A DNA stretch of 64,000 nucleotides from Monomorium pharaonis (taxonomy: Eukaryota; Arthropoda; Insecta; Hymenoptera; Formicidae). Positions 9,853-22,900 of the stretch are shown one piece after another. Both the position numbers and the translations under genes were made by a program. How positions within the stretch are numbered: the first letter of the stretch is position 1; each line of letters begins with the position of its first letter. The notes below the pieces were generated by a model that saw only the letters and a program-made list of their open reading frames with translations, did not search any database and was not told the origin of the DNA. The stretch lies in the NCBI RefSeq assembly GCF_013373865.1, contig NC_050468.1, positions 5,025,456 to 5,089,455 on the forward strand, given 5' to 3'.

Positions 9853-11172
9853 GATATATCTTTCTCTCTCGCACAGATCTTGGACACACTTTCGGTCTAC
9901 ATGAAACCATATCAATTCCTCCTCCATGTATATATACTCAAAGGCATAAACTGATGCTGATACTTTGAGTATATATACATGGAGGAGGAATTGCTATGGT
10001 TTCGTGTAAACCGAAAGTGTGTCCAAGATCTGTGCGAGAGAGAAAGGTATATCATGATACTCGCTTTCTCTGTGCATGCGTTAATATCATTATCTGCACC
10101 GCAGTTTCAACACTTCTTGTGCACTTCTTGTGCACTTTTGTACTTAATTACGAATTGTATGTGTGTGTGAACATACAATGGGTGTTTACGATAATGGCTT
10201 AGTTTACATCGTGCATTTGATACGCGTATCAGGTACCATATTCGTATCAAATTCGTACTAAATATTTAGTACGCACGATGTAAACGCTGCCGGATCAATT
10301 TGGTACGAGCGTATCAAGTAGGAGTATCGTACTAAACTGATACGCGTACCAAGTGATACAAATGTCGATGTAAACGCATAAAACGCATTTTAGAGAGAAT
10401 TTAGCAATTGAGCATAACCTCAGTGCTAAAATCTAAAAACCGGTGTGAAAATGTCTTAGTAGGAGACATCAACATGAATTAAATTTGTATTATATTTTTC
10501 ACAGTACATGCTTAGTACATTCGATGTAAACGCGCCCGTACTAAGGCTTTGGTGCGCACCAAACTTAATACGCGTACTAAGGTTTTGACGATGTAAACTA
10601 AGCCATTGGCTATCCGAGTAATTTTCTCTAGGACCGAAATATATGATAAGCACAACCATCTACTATCATCATGATTCGTGACAACTCAATGCTGTCCGGT
10701 AATTCCGGTATAGCCAAATCATCACGAGCAAGTTGCGAGTTGCGAGTTCCGTGAGTTTGTAGCAGGTAACCTAAAAAGTACGACATAAATAATTTGATTA
10801 TTACAATTAAAAATAATCTGTTTTTAATGTATGATAAGATTATTAACTTTAAAATAGTAATTATATGTAACACAATCAAGTATTTTTAAAGTATTGTCTA
10901 AAGTAATATCAGAGATTATTTTATTTACAAATATTTTATTTATTAATTTGTCTATCAAGTTTCTATTATAACGTTCTATTATAACGTTTCTATTATAACG
11001 TTCATTCCTAGAGAAAATTACTCCGATAGCCATTATCGTAAACACCCAATGCCAGCCATTGTACATATAGCGTTTGACGCATGCGCAGAGAGAGCAAGTA
11101 TCATGATATACCTTTCTCTCTCGCACAGATCTTGGACACACTTTCAGTGCTGGCATTCCTCCTCGTTATACA
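9853..11172. mobile_element. Compound inverted-repeat element cluster
   Basis: A segment containing GTGTGTCCAAGATCTGTGCG and GAGAGAAAGGTATATCATGAT occurs three times: inverted at 9853-9895, direct at 10017-10060, and inverted again at 11100-11145. The first two copies form a hairpin centred near 9953, with GTATATATACTC on both sides. The second and third are long terminal inverted repeats of a larger unit whose inner parts also match (GGGTGTTTACGATAATGGCT at 10180-10200 against the complement at 11025-11045). A second transposon at 10193-10607 interrupts it. Short ORFs over it are by-products of the repeats. Confidence 0.6.
10193..10607. mobile_element. Nested foldback element with AATGGCTTAGTTTACAT termini
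   Basis: Perfect inverted termini (AATGGCTTAGTTTACATCG at 10193-10211 and its complement ending at 10607) enclose about 415 bp rich in GATACGCGTATC and GTACTAA-like words. The opposite arm of the host repeat (around 11010-11045) shows the uninterrupted sequence GATAATGGCTATCGGAG, so this is a clear insertion. The exact target duplication is ambiguous (TGGCT on both sides is one reading). Confidence 0.65.
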
Positions 11173-11220
11173 ATGTTATGCTCAAAGTGCTGATAGCGCT
11201 AGCGTCTCCTCGAACACACT

Positions 11221-11241
11221 CCTATTGTAGATCCGGGCTTA
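11221..11241. repeat. Terminal fragment of the GCCCGG MITE family
   Basis: CCTATTGTAGATCCGGGC followed by TTA matches the right end of the MITEs at 41133-41267 and 41691-41829. No left half is visible, so it is a fragment. Confidence 0.45.
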
Positions 11242-11404
11242 GAGTGAGAAAAAATATTTTTGTCTTACTCTAACCTGTTGCGCCAGTGCAGAGATGCGTT
11301 CAGATTCCTCACCCGAGTGTCCTCAGGTGTAAAGATCTATAATCAAAGATGCGCCAATGGTCCCCCCACCATGACTGCTATCCACCATCTTGTACCCATA
11401 CGAA

Positions 11405-11717
11405 GGGTGCGTTCGGGGAGCTCACTATTAGCGCTACGCAGCACTACCGCTGTTCGCGGAGACGCTGGATAGCGCTATCAAAATTATGATAACGTCACTG
11501 TCCGTAGCGTTTGACGTCATAAACGCGCGCTATCCATGCTACTGCTTCAGAGGTAGTGCATGGATAGTGTTTGGCTCAATCCCCACCATTGTCTGTTTAA
11601 ACATCACGTGCTATCTCTCTTTTAAGGTTAGAGAAAATTTATGCGTGATCTTGAAAGAAGAAAATAAGAAATTGTTTATATGTCCTAATGAAAATATTTA
11701 ATTAAAAATCTCTCTTC

Positions 11718-11773
<56 letters not shown>

Positions 11774-12704
11774 TTTCTGTGAAATATTTCATTAATATAT
11801 TTCTATCAAAGTGATCAAGACTGGATCTTTAAGTTTAATATTATTTTTCATCAAAATATGTATATAATAATATATACTATTTTGATTCATTAGACTGCAT
11901 GTACTGTTTGTCTTTAAATGCAATCCTTTTCTGTACCAATTGCAAATATGTAAACGACTTAAGTATCATTATTAATTATCAATTAAATTGATAACGTAAT
12001 CATATATTATTTTAAAATTTTAGTTTAAATAATGCAATTCAAGAGCGACAGTATACGACATAGTGCAAAAGAACATAAATTTACATAAAAAAATTATATT
12101 AGGCATAAGCTTCAAACATATAATATTATTATGTAAAATAAATATAAATTAATAATTAATTTGATTTTGAATTGAGATAGAAAAATGGAACAAAATAAAA
12201 ATTTATAGGAAATTGTTTAAATTATTTTATTTTATTACATATAAAATTATTTTAATTAAAAAGTAATATATAGGACTTATTAATTATTATTTAATTTATT
12301 TAAAAATTAAAAAATTTATTTAATAAGATCGTAAATAATTTTAATAATTTTTATTTTGTGAACTTCAATAATTTCAATTTTCATTGAAAAATTTAATTGT
12401 TTAATAATCATTTTATAATTATTAAAATATTGAATATAAAATAAATATAAACAAATAAGTATCATATATATATAAAGAAAAATAATAATAAATATACTAA
12501 GTAACATTGTTAACATAAATAATTATTAATATATATATAAACATTTTGTTAATATCGCTGGCAGTGGCTAATCAACTGCCCAACAGTGTTTGCTACGCTA
12601 TAGCTGTTCACGGAACTCGCTATCATTACCGCGCTATTGGCTCTACGAACAGTTCAGATAGCGTTAGCGTTTGTAGCGTTAATAGTGTCTCCCCGAACGC
12701 ACCC
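11405..12704. mobile_element. 1.3-kb element with GGGTGCGTTCGGGGAG terminal inverted repeats
   Basis: The left end GGGTGCGTTCGGGGAG is mirrored at 12689-12704. The repeats continue imperfectly inward (CACTATTAGCGCTAC against its complement). GAA flanks both ends (11402-11404, 12705-12707) as a possible 3-bp duplication. The interior is AT-rich with a (GA)n tract at about 11721-11771 and no transposase ORF. It is non-autonomous and the superfamily is uncertain. Confidence 0.55.
11721..11771. repeat. (GA)n microsatellite
   Basis: About 50 bases of near-perfect GA dinucleotide repeat inside the 1.3-kb inverted-repeat element. Confidence 0.9.
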
Positions 12705-13106
12705 GAAGACTGGATGGGGGCTGGGGTCTGGGGCTGGGGTCTGGAGTAGTGGAGATAGTAAACAATGTGAGCCTGCTCCAAGTTGTACGCAGCCATATAA
12801 CAGATGTAAATTTAATTTTTCTTGTTTTTCCTGAGTGTATCGTCAAAATATAGTGACCCTCGAGAGTGCAGAGATTGAATTACCTTATAATTTCTGACAC
12901 ATATTCCTTTAACCTATACTGCTCAAAACAGAGCACTCGGTTCGGTTGTGACCGCCATACGAGACGGACGTATTTTGTGATTGTTCCGCCTAGCTATCCG
13001 AGCTTCCCTTTCCTTCCATAGTGTCTATAGATTGGTTTTTTTTTGTGTTTGGTGCTGTTTTCCTCCACTTATTCGGGGGGTTGCTGTGTAAATAATTATA
13101 TTTTAC

Positions 13107-13128
13107 GCTCCCCCTTCGGAGGGGGAGC
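13107..13128 (+). other. GC-rich hairpin in the 5' leader of element A
   Basis: GCTCCCCC, a TTCG-containing loop, and GGGGGAGC form a 9-bp stem about 30 bases upstream of the ORF1 ATG. It may affect translation of the element RNA. A similar but distinct hairpin lies near the 3' end (30959-30976). Confidence 0.5.
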
Positions 13129-14819
13129 TTTGCTTGATTAGCTTTAACAAATAATTATGGCTGAGCCTGTTGAAGGGCAGCCTACGGGTGATAGCCCGTG
13201 TGTCTCTAGCGATGTAACTTCAGAGAATGCTCACAAGAAAATGAAAATTAGTGTCTCGGAGCAGGCCTTTGATTCTGCCATCAAGGAATTTATGGAAAAG
13301 GAGCATCCGGCTACAACAGAATGGAGTATCGTGAAGGACCGTAAAAGCGTTTCTTCAAGAAGGCACAGGGACGAGGAGATTAACAAAAGGCGCAATATAT
13401 CGACTTATTCTCATGAAGGTGTCTCGGAAGATGCCATGGATATAGAATTAAGTAATGCTACTAATAGTAATGACAACCGGCCCCGCGACTTTTTAATAAA
13501 CCATGCGGCTCCGGGAAATAAAAGTAAAAATAGTAATAATGACGACAAGGCAAAATCAGTGCCTCGAGATAATATTAAGGACAACGTGGCCTCCGACATA
13601 CTTTCACGTGATACAATTGAGCCCAGTGCGCCCTCAGATACACAACATAACAGAGAGATATATACGGTTATCGGTACACATTTGAAGAAATGTACACAAC
13701 ACGTGCAGACCACGATTGCAAGGTACGATAGCAGTTTTCGAGGGAAAACAAAAATCACATTAAAGCTTTCTCCTGATCAAACGTCTTCGAGAAAAGGTAA
13801 AAACCTCATTAAAATTTGGATGTTGCTATCAGAATATCGTATTAGCCTGACGACGATAGATATGTTGAATCAGTTTACCGCGGAAGCTGAATTTAAAGAT
13901 TATATCGATGCGAATTTAGCCTTGGAAAAGATCGAAAAAATTCCGGAACCAAAAAAATTAAAATCCTTTATAGAACAACGGGCCATGATTAGTAGGGGCG
14001 TCATATCTGATTGGCCTTTGTCGATAGAAGACTTGTGGTCGGTAATTCAGGATAGAACAAGTATCATTGGAGTTGAGCGTATGTATCGACGTAAATGGAT
14101 TAGTGAGGAGAAAAGGTCGGTTCTAGCAGAAACGGATAATATCATCGTTACCTTCAAGGGAGCTGGTGTTAGAGACCTAAAAATTTTTAATAATAACATT
14201 GGTCTTAAGGTTAGACCGTTCGTTCCTCAGACAAGGCAGTGTTTTAATTGTTATAGGTTTGGTCATACCAAGGTTTCATGTAAGAGTGAGACTCAATGCA
14301 TTGTTTGCGGAGATAAAGCCCACAGAGAATGTAACGGACCAGTCAAGTGTCGTAATTGTGGTGGTCAGCACAATCTACATTTAAACAATGCCCTGTTTTT
14401 CAAAGAAATAAGAACATTAATGTTGTAATGGCGTATAAAAACATTTCTTTTTATAGTGCTAGGCGCCTGATTGAGGAGGAGAGCAGATCTTCTACGTTCT
14501 CTCGGGACATGGTGGTGAACCGGGAGAATTGGCCGAATCTGTGTCCTATTGTAAATACATCTTACTCAGAGGTGGTAAAACGTGATGGCCCCTCTGAGAG
14601 GGATCGGTTGTCCGGCCCTACTGTTACGGCTTGGTCGGGAGGAGCGGCGACCCATCGTCATCGACATATTGATTATACTAAGTTGAGGAGACCCCGTGGT
14701 GACGGGCCCCCTTCTAATTATTATAGACAATTGATCTGCGTGCTGGAGAAATTAATAAGGAAAGGCGGGGTCTTGCATTGGTGACACTGGCGTGTGGCTC
14801 CTCCGGAGGAGGGGGAGAT

Positions 14820-14912
14820 CATGGTGGAAGGAAAACAAGGTGTGCTCTTCCCGGGGGTCGAAATTCAGCATGTTCTGCGCAGACATGGCGGAGGTCCAAA
14901 TAAGCGCCATAT

Positions 14913-14953
<41 letters not shown>

Positions 14954-17900
14954 TTTGTATACGGTGAATATATTTCGTCTTAAAAATCTTTTAAAATGCC
15001 TATGTGTAGTGCAATTGGATGCAAAAATAAAAGCGATAGTTCAAAAGGGAAAAATATTCAATTTTTCTCTTATCCAAAGGATGAAGAAACTGCATTAAAA
15101 TGGATGCAAGTTTCAAAGAAAAAAAAAGTTAACCTGAAAAACGGTACAGTATTTATTTGAATACATATAAATTATAATATTGAGGCATTTCTAATTTTTT
15201 TTTCATTTAAATTCCTTTTTGTAGCTCGCATATGCTCTGTCCACTTTACACCAAGCTGTTATAAACCAATGCCAGCTTATTTAGTAAACTGCGAAAACTA
15301 CTCGCCTAAGAAGAAACTTCGTGATCATGCAATTCCAACAGAAAATTTGCCACTAGTGAATGGAGAAGTGCTGAAGGAAGTGCAAAATCAACAGAATATG
15401 ATAAATGTTAGTGAAAACAGCAGGTGTGTATCATTTTATTATATAAAATGTTTTCTTATAATGTAAAGATTGTAATTATATTTAAAATTATATTTAAAAG
15501 TAATTTCTCTTTTAACAGCAAAAACAGGTTTAGTGAGTCTGAGACTAATTTGATCGACATTTTAACGGAAGATAAAGTAGAAACATGTTTTGTCCAATCT
15601 TCACAAGAAAATATTGGGTATGATGTTATTGATTTCATGCGTGTTCACGACTTTATTGCTATACAAGAGATTATTGAATATTGTTTAATATTTTAATTTA
15701 TTTTACTTTCAGAAGTACAAGTAATGATACAATGATAAGCACACAAATAATAATTCAAGATTTGAAAAAGAAATTAAGTAGAACGAACAAGAAAAACAAT
15801 TTGCTTATGAAAAAAGTAAAACGATTGCAAACAGAAAAGACAGTTACAAAACGCGTAATAGAAAATGTCCAAAATGCGCTCAAAAAGATATTTACTCCGA
15901 AACAAATTGACCTTTTAATGAATAATAAAAGAAAAAGAGTAAAGTGGGGTCTTGAAGACATATCTGCTGCAATAACCTTAAGAAGCATAAGTCCAAAAGC
16001 ATATCGCTTTTTAAGAGAAAATCACTACCCGCTACCAGGATTATCCACACTTAGGAATTGGGCATCTCGCATGGAGTTAAAAAATGGAATTTTATCTGAA
16101 ATTATTTTTTTAATGAAGAAAAAAGCGCCATTGTTGCAGTTGCATGAAAGACTTTGCGTTATATGCTTCGATGAAATATATATTTCTCAAAAAATGGAAA
16201 TAGATAAAAAGAAAGAAAAAGTCATAGGACCACACAAGACAGTACAAGTTGGTATGGTCAGAGGCCTATTTCATAAGTGGAAACAAATTATTTTTTATGA
16301 CTACGATAAACCTCTTAGTAAGAATATCGTGAATAATGTAATATCAGAATTGTATGAAGCTACTTACATTGTAGTTGCTTTTACATGTGATTTAGGTCCA
16401 ACAAATACTAAAGTTTTGAATAATATAAACGTAGGAATTGGAAGTTCACAAAATTCTTATTTTCAACATCCATGTAATGACAAGTACAAAGTTTTTGTTT
16501 TTAACGATGGACCTCACTTGTTAAAGTTACTAAGGAATCACTTTCTGGATAATGGCTTTTGTAAATGAAAAATTTGTTTCAAAAGATTGTGTAGAAGAAG
16601 CTTTATCCGTAAATGAAAACAGAGATTTAAAAGTTCTTTTCACAATCACTCAAAGACATTTAGATGTTTCCGGATCAAATAGACAAAAGGTATCTACAGC
16701 TGCTAAACTGTTCTCCAAGACAACTGCACGAGCTATTTTATGGTGTGGTAAACATGGATTTTTAAGTCAAGATAATTATGATGTGGCTTCTGAATTTATA
16801 GAATTAATAGATGCGTGGTTTGATATATTTAACAGTAAAGTATCCAAAGGATATAGACCTGGTAAAGAGCCTTATGGATTAAATTTAGAGCGTCAGAATG
16901 AAATTCTGAATAAAGTGACAAATACAATGCTTACCATGAGAGTTGGCAATCACAAGTCATTACTCCCGTTTCAAAAAGGAGTTATTCTAAATAATAATTC
17001 TCTTCAACAGTTGTTGCTGTACTTGCAACAAAATTTTAATACAACAACTTTTAAAATATCTTTTATTTTAACAAACCGATTGACGCAGGATTGTTTAGAA
17101 AATCTTTTCTCTTACCTAAGATCTATGGGTGCAACGAATGACCAGCCATCAGCCTTGAATTTTCAGTATAGATTAAGATGGTATATCTTACGAAAACATT
17201 CTGCTGATATACTTCCTGAAAAACGAAACACTGAAAAAGATGAGGATTTTGCCTTGATAGATTTCAACGACAGGACAGATGAAATGATGACATATGCCTT
17301 AGAATCTACGGTAGGAAAGCAACAAGTTGAAGTTGATGAAGAAGCTGCTTGCTTTAACGCTGAATTCAACGAATTCGATTTTATTGAAGAAGGGTTAGAC
17401 GGTACGGGTGTATTACTTTATACATAGAATTTAATTGAAAAATATAATTTTGCGTTAATATATTCCATTTGCACAAAATAGAATATATTTATCGTTTCAA
17501 TATAGTTAAACGTGAAATAAACAGATGTAATCATTTATCATAATATTTGTAGCAAAAATTAATAGTGAGTAGAAGAATATTTGTACTTATTACATTATTG
17601 AGTTGACATTTTGCATTTAAAAATCATGCAGCTTCGACGGAAAAGATTATCCTCTATAGAGTATATATAATACAGGATTGAAATTAACATAATTATACAT
17701 TCTTATTTTATAAGTACATACAATAATTGAATAATATGCGTTATTAATAAAAATTTTTATTGTAAACTTTAAATTTTATAGGTGTCATTTTTTATATTTA
17801 TTTATACTTTTATTGCATTATTAAAACTTTATTTTTATCTTTAATTACTGTAGATTTTCCTGAAGACAGACAGAGAATGATCGAAGAGATTATTGAAGGT

Positions 17901-18651
17901 GAAGCTCTTGTCTATATAGCAGGTTATGTAGCTTATAGGTTTCGTCTTCAATATAGTTTTTTGGGAAACTATACAAAAAATGTTCAATTTTCACCGCATA
18001 AGCCCGATTGGGTTTCAACATTATCAGATGGTCATTTGATTTATCCCTCTGATCATTTCATTGAAGCAGCGTTTATTATGAATAAAATTTTTGAAGAATT
18101 TCACGGAACTACCTTATCTAAAAGTAGATGGATTTTTAAGACTGTAACTAAATTAACAATGGAAAAAGTGCCGAAAGAGTATGGTATACCTGAAGAAGTT
18201 ATGTTATGTCTTGTTCGTACAAGAACGCACATTACATTACGAGAATTAAATAAAAAGTTAGTATCTGATGTAAAAAACAAACGTTTATACAAAAAAGTTT
18301 CAAAATTTATGTACTGAAATACCAGCGTGCCATGTTAATTTTTTGTTGCATTTAAATAAACCTATCTTATATCCATAATATATTATTTATCTTTTTCTCA
18401 CACATATTTTATATTGTACAATTCATCCTTCCTTTACATTAATTTTAATATTCCTTTATATATCTTTTTTCTTTACTTACAATTAATTATATAAAATAAA
18501 ATTGCATTATATATAGAACAGGAATAAAATTTTAATCTCATTTGAAAAATTGCGGTCTTAATGTTATTGGCTAATAAATCAATGTCACCGATTTGGACCC
18601 ACGCGCTCATTGGTTATGCGCAAGAGCACACCTTGTTTTCCTTCCACCATG
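14820..18651 (+). mobile_element. P-superfamily DNA transposon (THAP transposase), 3832 bp, precise ends
   Basis: Perfect 30-bp terminal inverted repeats (14820-14849 and 18622-18651) begin CATGGTGGAAGGAAAA, reminiscent of the CATGATG start of the Drosophila P element. The flanking 8-bp direct repeat GGGGAGAT (14812-14819 and 18652-18659) is the length expected for P elements. One transposase gene with five exons fills the interior. The insertion lies beside a 14-bp palindrome, CTCCTCCGGAGGAG (14798-14811), in element A ORF1. Identical ends and duplication suggest recent movement. A (TA)n tract lies at about 14917-14950. Confidence 0.93.
14996..18317 (+). CDS. P-element-like transposase with THAP domain, five exons, one frameshift
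   Basis: Exons inferred from splice sites and phase: 14996-15143, 15225-15423, 15519-15617, 15713-17401, 17854-18317, with GT-AG introns in phases 1, 2, 2 and 1. Residues 1-60 form a C2CH THAP zinc domain (C4, C9, C53, H56; ARICSVHF at the exon 2 start), which binds transposon DNA. A lysine-rich coiled-coil-like segment follows (15740-15900). The catalytic core has P/THAP9-type motifs CFDEIYI, TCDLGPTNTK and NDGPHLLKLLRNH. Total would be about 860 aa, close to human THAP9 (about 900). An extra T in the run near 16556-16559 shifts the frame after FLDNGF; VNEKFVSKDC continues in the next frame. With that shift the copy is inactive unless it is a sequencing error. Confidence 0.88.
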
Positions 18652-19910
18652 GGGGAGATTATGTTATCTCGCGAGGACCGTGAGCCCCGGGACTGGCGAG
18701 CTGTTCAAAAAGTAGTATCAGACATGCTCCAACTGATACGCAGGGATCCGGAGATACGGGAGATTTTCCTTAACAGTATATGAACTATTATGTACAGGAT
18801 AGGGGTAAGTCAGCCACAGAAGGTTATTATGGAATGAATGAATCTAATAGATCTGACAATGACCATTTGACATCTATGAATGGTTATAATGAGAGGGTTA
18901 CTCCTCGCTTTGCATAGTAAAATTCAAACTTTTAATGTGGAACTGTCGAGGATACAAGAGTTGTAGAAACGAGTTGGCTAAACATATAATGGATTACGAC
19001 ATAATTATTCTAACTGAAACGAAATGTCGTGACAATAACTGTGTATATTTTACAGGATTTAAAACAGTGCATAGTATTAATGCTCTTGGTAGTGGCGACG
19101 TGGCGATATCTGCGAGATCTCAAATCGAATTTAAAACCATCATCGGTTCTGATGAGTCCCCCGTTGGATACGATACTATTGGCATCAGAACTAGGAACCT
19201 TGAGAACAATCTTAATATTCTTGCCGTATATAGACATCCTCGTGGCGTTGTGTACGCTCGAGATTTGAATGCACTACGACGACATGTTGACATCGGTGGA
19301 GACGCTATTATCTTGGGTGACTTTAACGTGCATAATACGTATTGGAATTGTGATATTACTAGCTCCGGTGGAGAAACGTTGTTGAATGTGATGCAGGATT
19401 CCGGTTTCTTTTGTATAAATGTTGATACCAAATCAAGAGCGGGCGTATGCGGGCAGCGTGATTCTAATATCGACCTTCTTTTTGGTAATGCAGGTATTGT
19501 GGACAGAATTGATTATTTACAGCTGGATGATGCATGGGGAAGTGATCACATCCCCATTTCATTCAGTTTTGATATCTGTACCCTTCCTTACAAGAAAATT
19601 ACCAACAGAATTACTTCGAAGAAAACTGATTGGGCACTGTTCCAAGAAGTGTCGGATAGTAATATTAAGGCTGAATTATTGCCACTCTTCTTCTTCTTCT
19701 TCTTCTTTACCCTTTGGATTTCTGTCCCAACGGGACACAGTACCAGAATTACCAATTCTGTAAGACGATGATCGTTGGGGTAAATCACGTCTTGAATATT
19801 TAACTTTCTCTTCCAATGATATTTTCTTAACTTGGGAATCCTTTCTCCTCAGTAACACCTGCAAGGAAAGTCCCTTGGCAACAGCTCAACATTAATATTA
19901 GCTAATTCTA

Positions 19911-22900
19911 TCAGATCTTAATTTTACTTGCATCCACAAAGCTGACCATGGCTTTAGCTATATTTTTATTAATAACCAATATTACATATTCGATTGAAAA
20001 AGGAGTCTGGCATTTAAATTCTAAAAGTTTTCGGTATAATATTTTTCTTGAGTCATTATAATTAGGGCATGCCCAAAATAAATGATTGGAGTCTTGTACC
20101 TCAAATCCACACTCGCATTCCGTTGATTGCCTTAGACCAAATTTCTTTTTAACCGAATTAGTATACGGGTACCCCGTAATCAATCTGATTAATATGCATT
20201 GTAGTTTCCTAGATAAACCGAACTTGGATATTGTTTTGATATTAATATTTACAAAGCCATTCATATAATAATTCCCCATTCCGATATTAATACTATTCAT
20301 ATAATCCAAATGAATTTGGACGTAACTATTTCTTAATGAAGAGATGACTTCAGAGAATGTAATTTGATTATCTACTATTTCACCTATTAAAGCAGCTTCC
20401 TTAGCCGCATTATCGGCATTTTCATTTCCAATAATATTTTTGTGTGCAGGACACCATGTGAATCTTATAGAGCCCCCCGATTCCTTTAAGCGCATGATTC
20501 CCGCTCTAATTGCCTCAGTAGTAGGATTGAGTTTTTTAATTGTGTTCCTGAAGATTTCAGAAGATGATCCAATGATATCCAAATTGCTCCGGGAGTCCGA
20601 ACAAATATTAACGTGTCTCCACCCGTTTACAATTGCTAAGTCTATTGCTTTTTTAATGGCTATTGATTCTGCCGAGAAACTACTTGTATAAGAATTAAGT
20701 TTATATTTAAAAATTGAGTTAAAATTATTTATGAATATTCCACTACCAACTAAAAATGTTCCATCATTCAGCTCCGTGCGTGATCCGTCTGTATATATTG
20801 TTATTTCATCATCAAATACCCTGTTAAAATTGATTAGATTGACAAAAGCATTATTTGGATTATTACAATGTAAAGATAAGTAACCCGTTCTGATATCAAC
20901 TTCTACTTTTTCCAACTCCTGCTGGACAGGATATATATGAATAGGATGAAAATCCCATTTAGCCAGAAATTTTTCAAATGGTTTAATTACTGGCCACCTT
21001 TTGACTATAAATGGAATGTTTCTTTTAGCTATTTGTTTAGTTTGAATTACTGTATGAAAATTTTTGATTTTATTGATTATGACGTTACTTTTCATTTGAA
21101 TAAGTTTACATATATATTTATCGGTTTTAAGACTAATTCTATTCATGAAACAATTCTGATTACTGAAATTCCATACTACTCTATTCGGGGTCGACCTAGG
21201 AAGACCCATGGCTATCTTAAAAGCACTACACAGTATTTTTTCTAGAACCCTAATATTAGAGCATGCAGCACTAATAAACCACATGCTTCCCCAATCCAAC
21301 TGTGCTCCAATGGTCGCATTAACAAAACTCAAGCTCTGACGCGGGTCAATCCCCCAAGAAGATCCAGCCAACCACTTCAGAATATTATTATATTTCATCG
21401 TTTTAACTCTAAGTGACTGAATATGACTCCTCCATCGCAGACCCTCATCCAAAATTAATCCCAGATATCTAACTTCTTTTTGTAGCTTAATTGATCTTGT
21501 ATCTAAGTTTAATTCACCTTCATTTAGCGTTTCCCTCTTCCTATTGAATATGATCGCTTGGGTTTTAGAGATTGATAGATCCAATCCTATGGAGTTCAGC
21601 CATCCTTCCACATTTAAGAATGCTGTCGCAAGAGAACTTTTAACTATGTTTATATCATCATCCGTACATAATATTGCTATATCATCTGCAAACTGAATAG
21701 TTTTACAATTATGAGGAATTTGCCAAAGAATGTCCTTGACATAAATGTTAAAAAGAACCGGGCTAAGTGCAGAACCCTGAGGTAACCCCTTTTGGATACG
21801 CCTATTTGTTATCCAACAGCCTGATTCATAAAAATCTACGTTCCTAGGGAATAATAGATTTTTTATGGCTATTTTAATCTTGGAATGAATACCAAGGCTG
21901 TTAATAATTGAGAATAATATTTGTCGATTCACATTATCATATGCTGCTTTTATATCCAAGAATAAAGCTCCAGTCATTCTCCTTTCCGAAAACGCCTTAT
22001 AAATCTCCAAATTAACCAATGCCAGACAATCTTCACATGATCTGCCTTTTCTAAAACCAAATTGACATCTAGGCAACACTCTATTAACTTCAATAAATCT
22101 ATCGAATCTTTTCAGTAGCAACTTTTCATATATTTTAAGAACATTAGAGGTTAGTGAGATCGGTCTAAAATCGTTCTTATTTGGTTTTGGAATCAACGAA
22201 ATGTCAACATTAAGCCATTCTGATGGAAATGAGCCATCATCAATAATTTTATTGAATATTAGTAGAAGACAATCCATAGCTTCTTTTGGAAGGCATTTTA
22301 ATAATGGATTGTTGAAAAGGTCAGGACCCGGTGCGCATCTATCCTTAGTTGCAAATACAATTGATTGCATTTCATGAAGTTTTAATGGAAGATTCCATTC
22401 CTCATCATTTACATTATTAGAGACATTGATTTCCTCAAATCTTTGATGTACCCACGGAGGAGTAGTGTTGTTGATCATGTTCCAGATCTTTATATTCTTA
22501 TATGCATCTGGAGGTTTAATTTGATTAAGTGTAGCACTTTTTTGAAATAATTAACAGTATTCCAGAAATTTTTTATACCCACATTGGAATTAAGATTATT
22601 CACCAGAGTTTTGAAATTTTCACTTTTTCTTCTTCTTATTGTTTTTCTTGTTTCTTCAGCCATTTTTCTATACGTTGCGAGAGTAATCCTCGAGTAGTTG
22701 TTTTTAAGTGAATTAAATGCTTTCTTCCTATTTTCAACCGCTTTCGTGCATTCATCATCCCACCAGGGTTTATTCCTCTTTTTCCTATTTATCTTCTGTT
22801 TATTATTCTTAAAGTTGTTTGTTTTTGAGTCAAACGCTTTGATATTGCCTTTGCCATCGATGAGTCTGGCGCCTGCTCTTAGTGCTTTATCCAAAACTTT

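Larger units (their letters stand above)
13157..18783 (+). pseudogene. Element A ORF1 (Gag-like, zinc knuckles), interrupted by the P-like transposon
   Basis: The start is ATG 13157 (MAEPVEGQPTGDSP). The first part is hydrophilic and Ser/Asn-rich; the middle is a conserved Gag-like core. Knuckles at about 14240-14400 read CFNCYRFGHTKVSC, CIVCGDKAHREC and CRNCGGQHN. A one-base loss near 14377 moves the third knuckle into the next frame (STFKQCPVFQRN). A TGA at 14782-14784 interrupts that frame. Thirty bases later the reading frame is cut by the transposon at 14820. On the far side it resumes at about 18660 (MLSREDREPRDW) and ends at TGA 18781-18783. The protein would bind element RNA; this copy cannot make it. 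Confidence 0.8.

Noticed and set aside
14356..14784. 142-aa ORF as a separate gene
   Set aside because: It is the shifted frame of element A ORF1, confirmed by continuation of the third zinc knuckle.
19588..19864. Minus-strand frames with poly-Lys and poly-Glu
   Set aside because: They arise from the (GAA)n tail of element B and flanking sequence.
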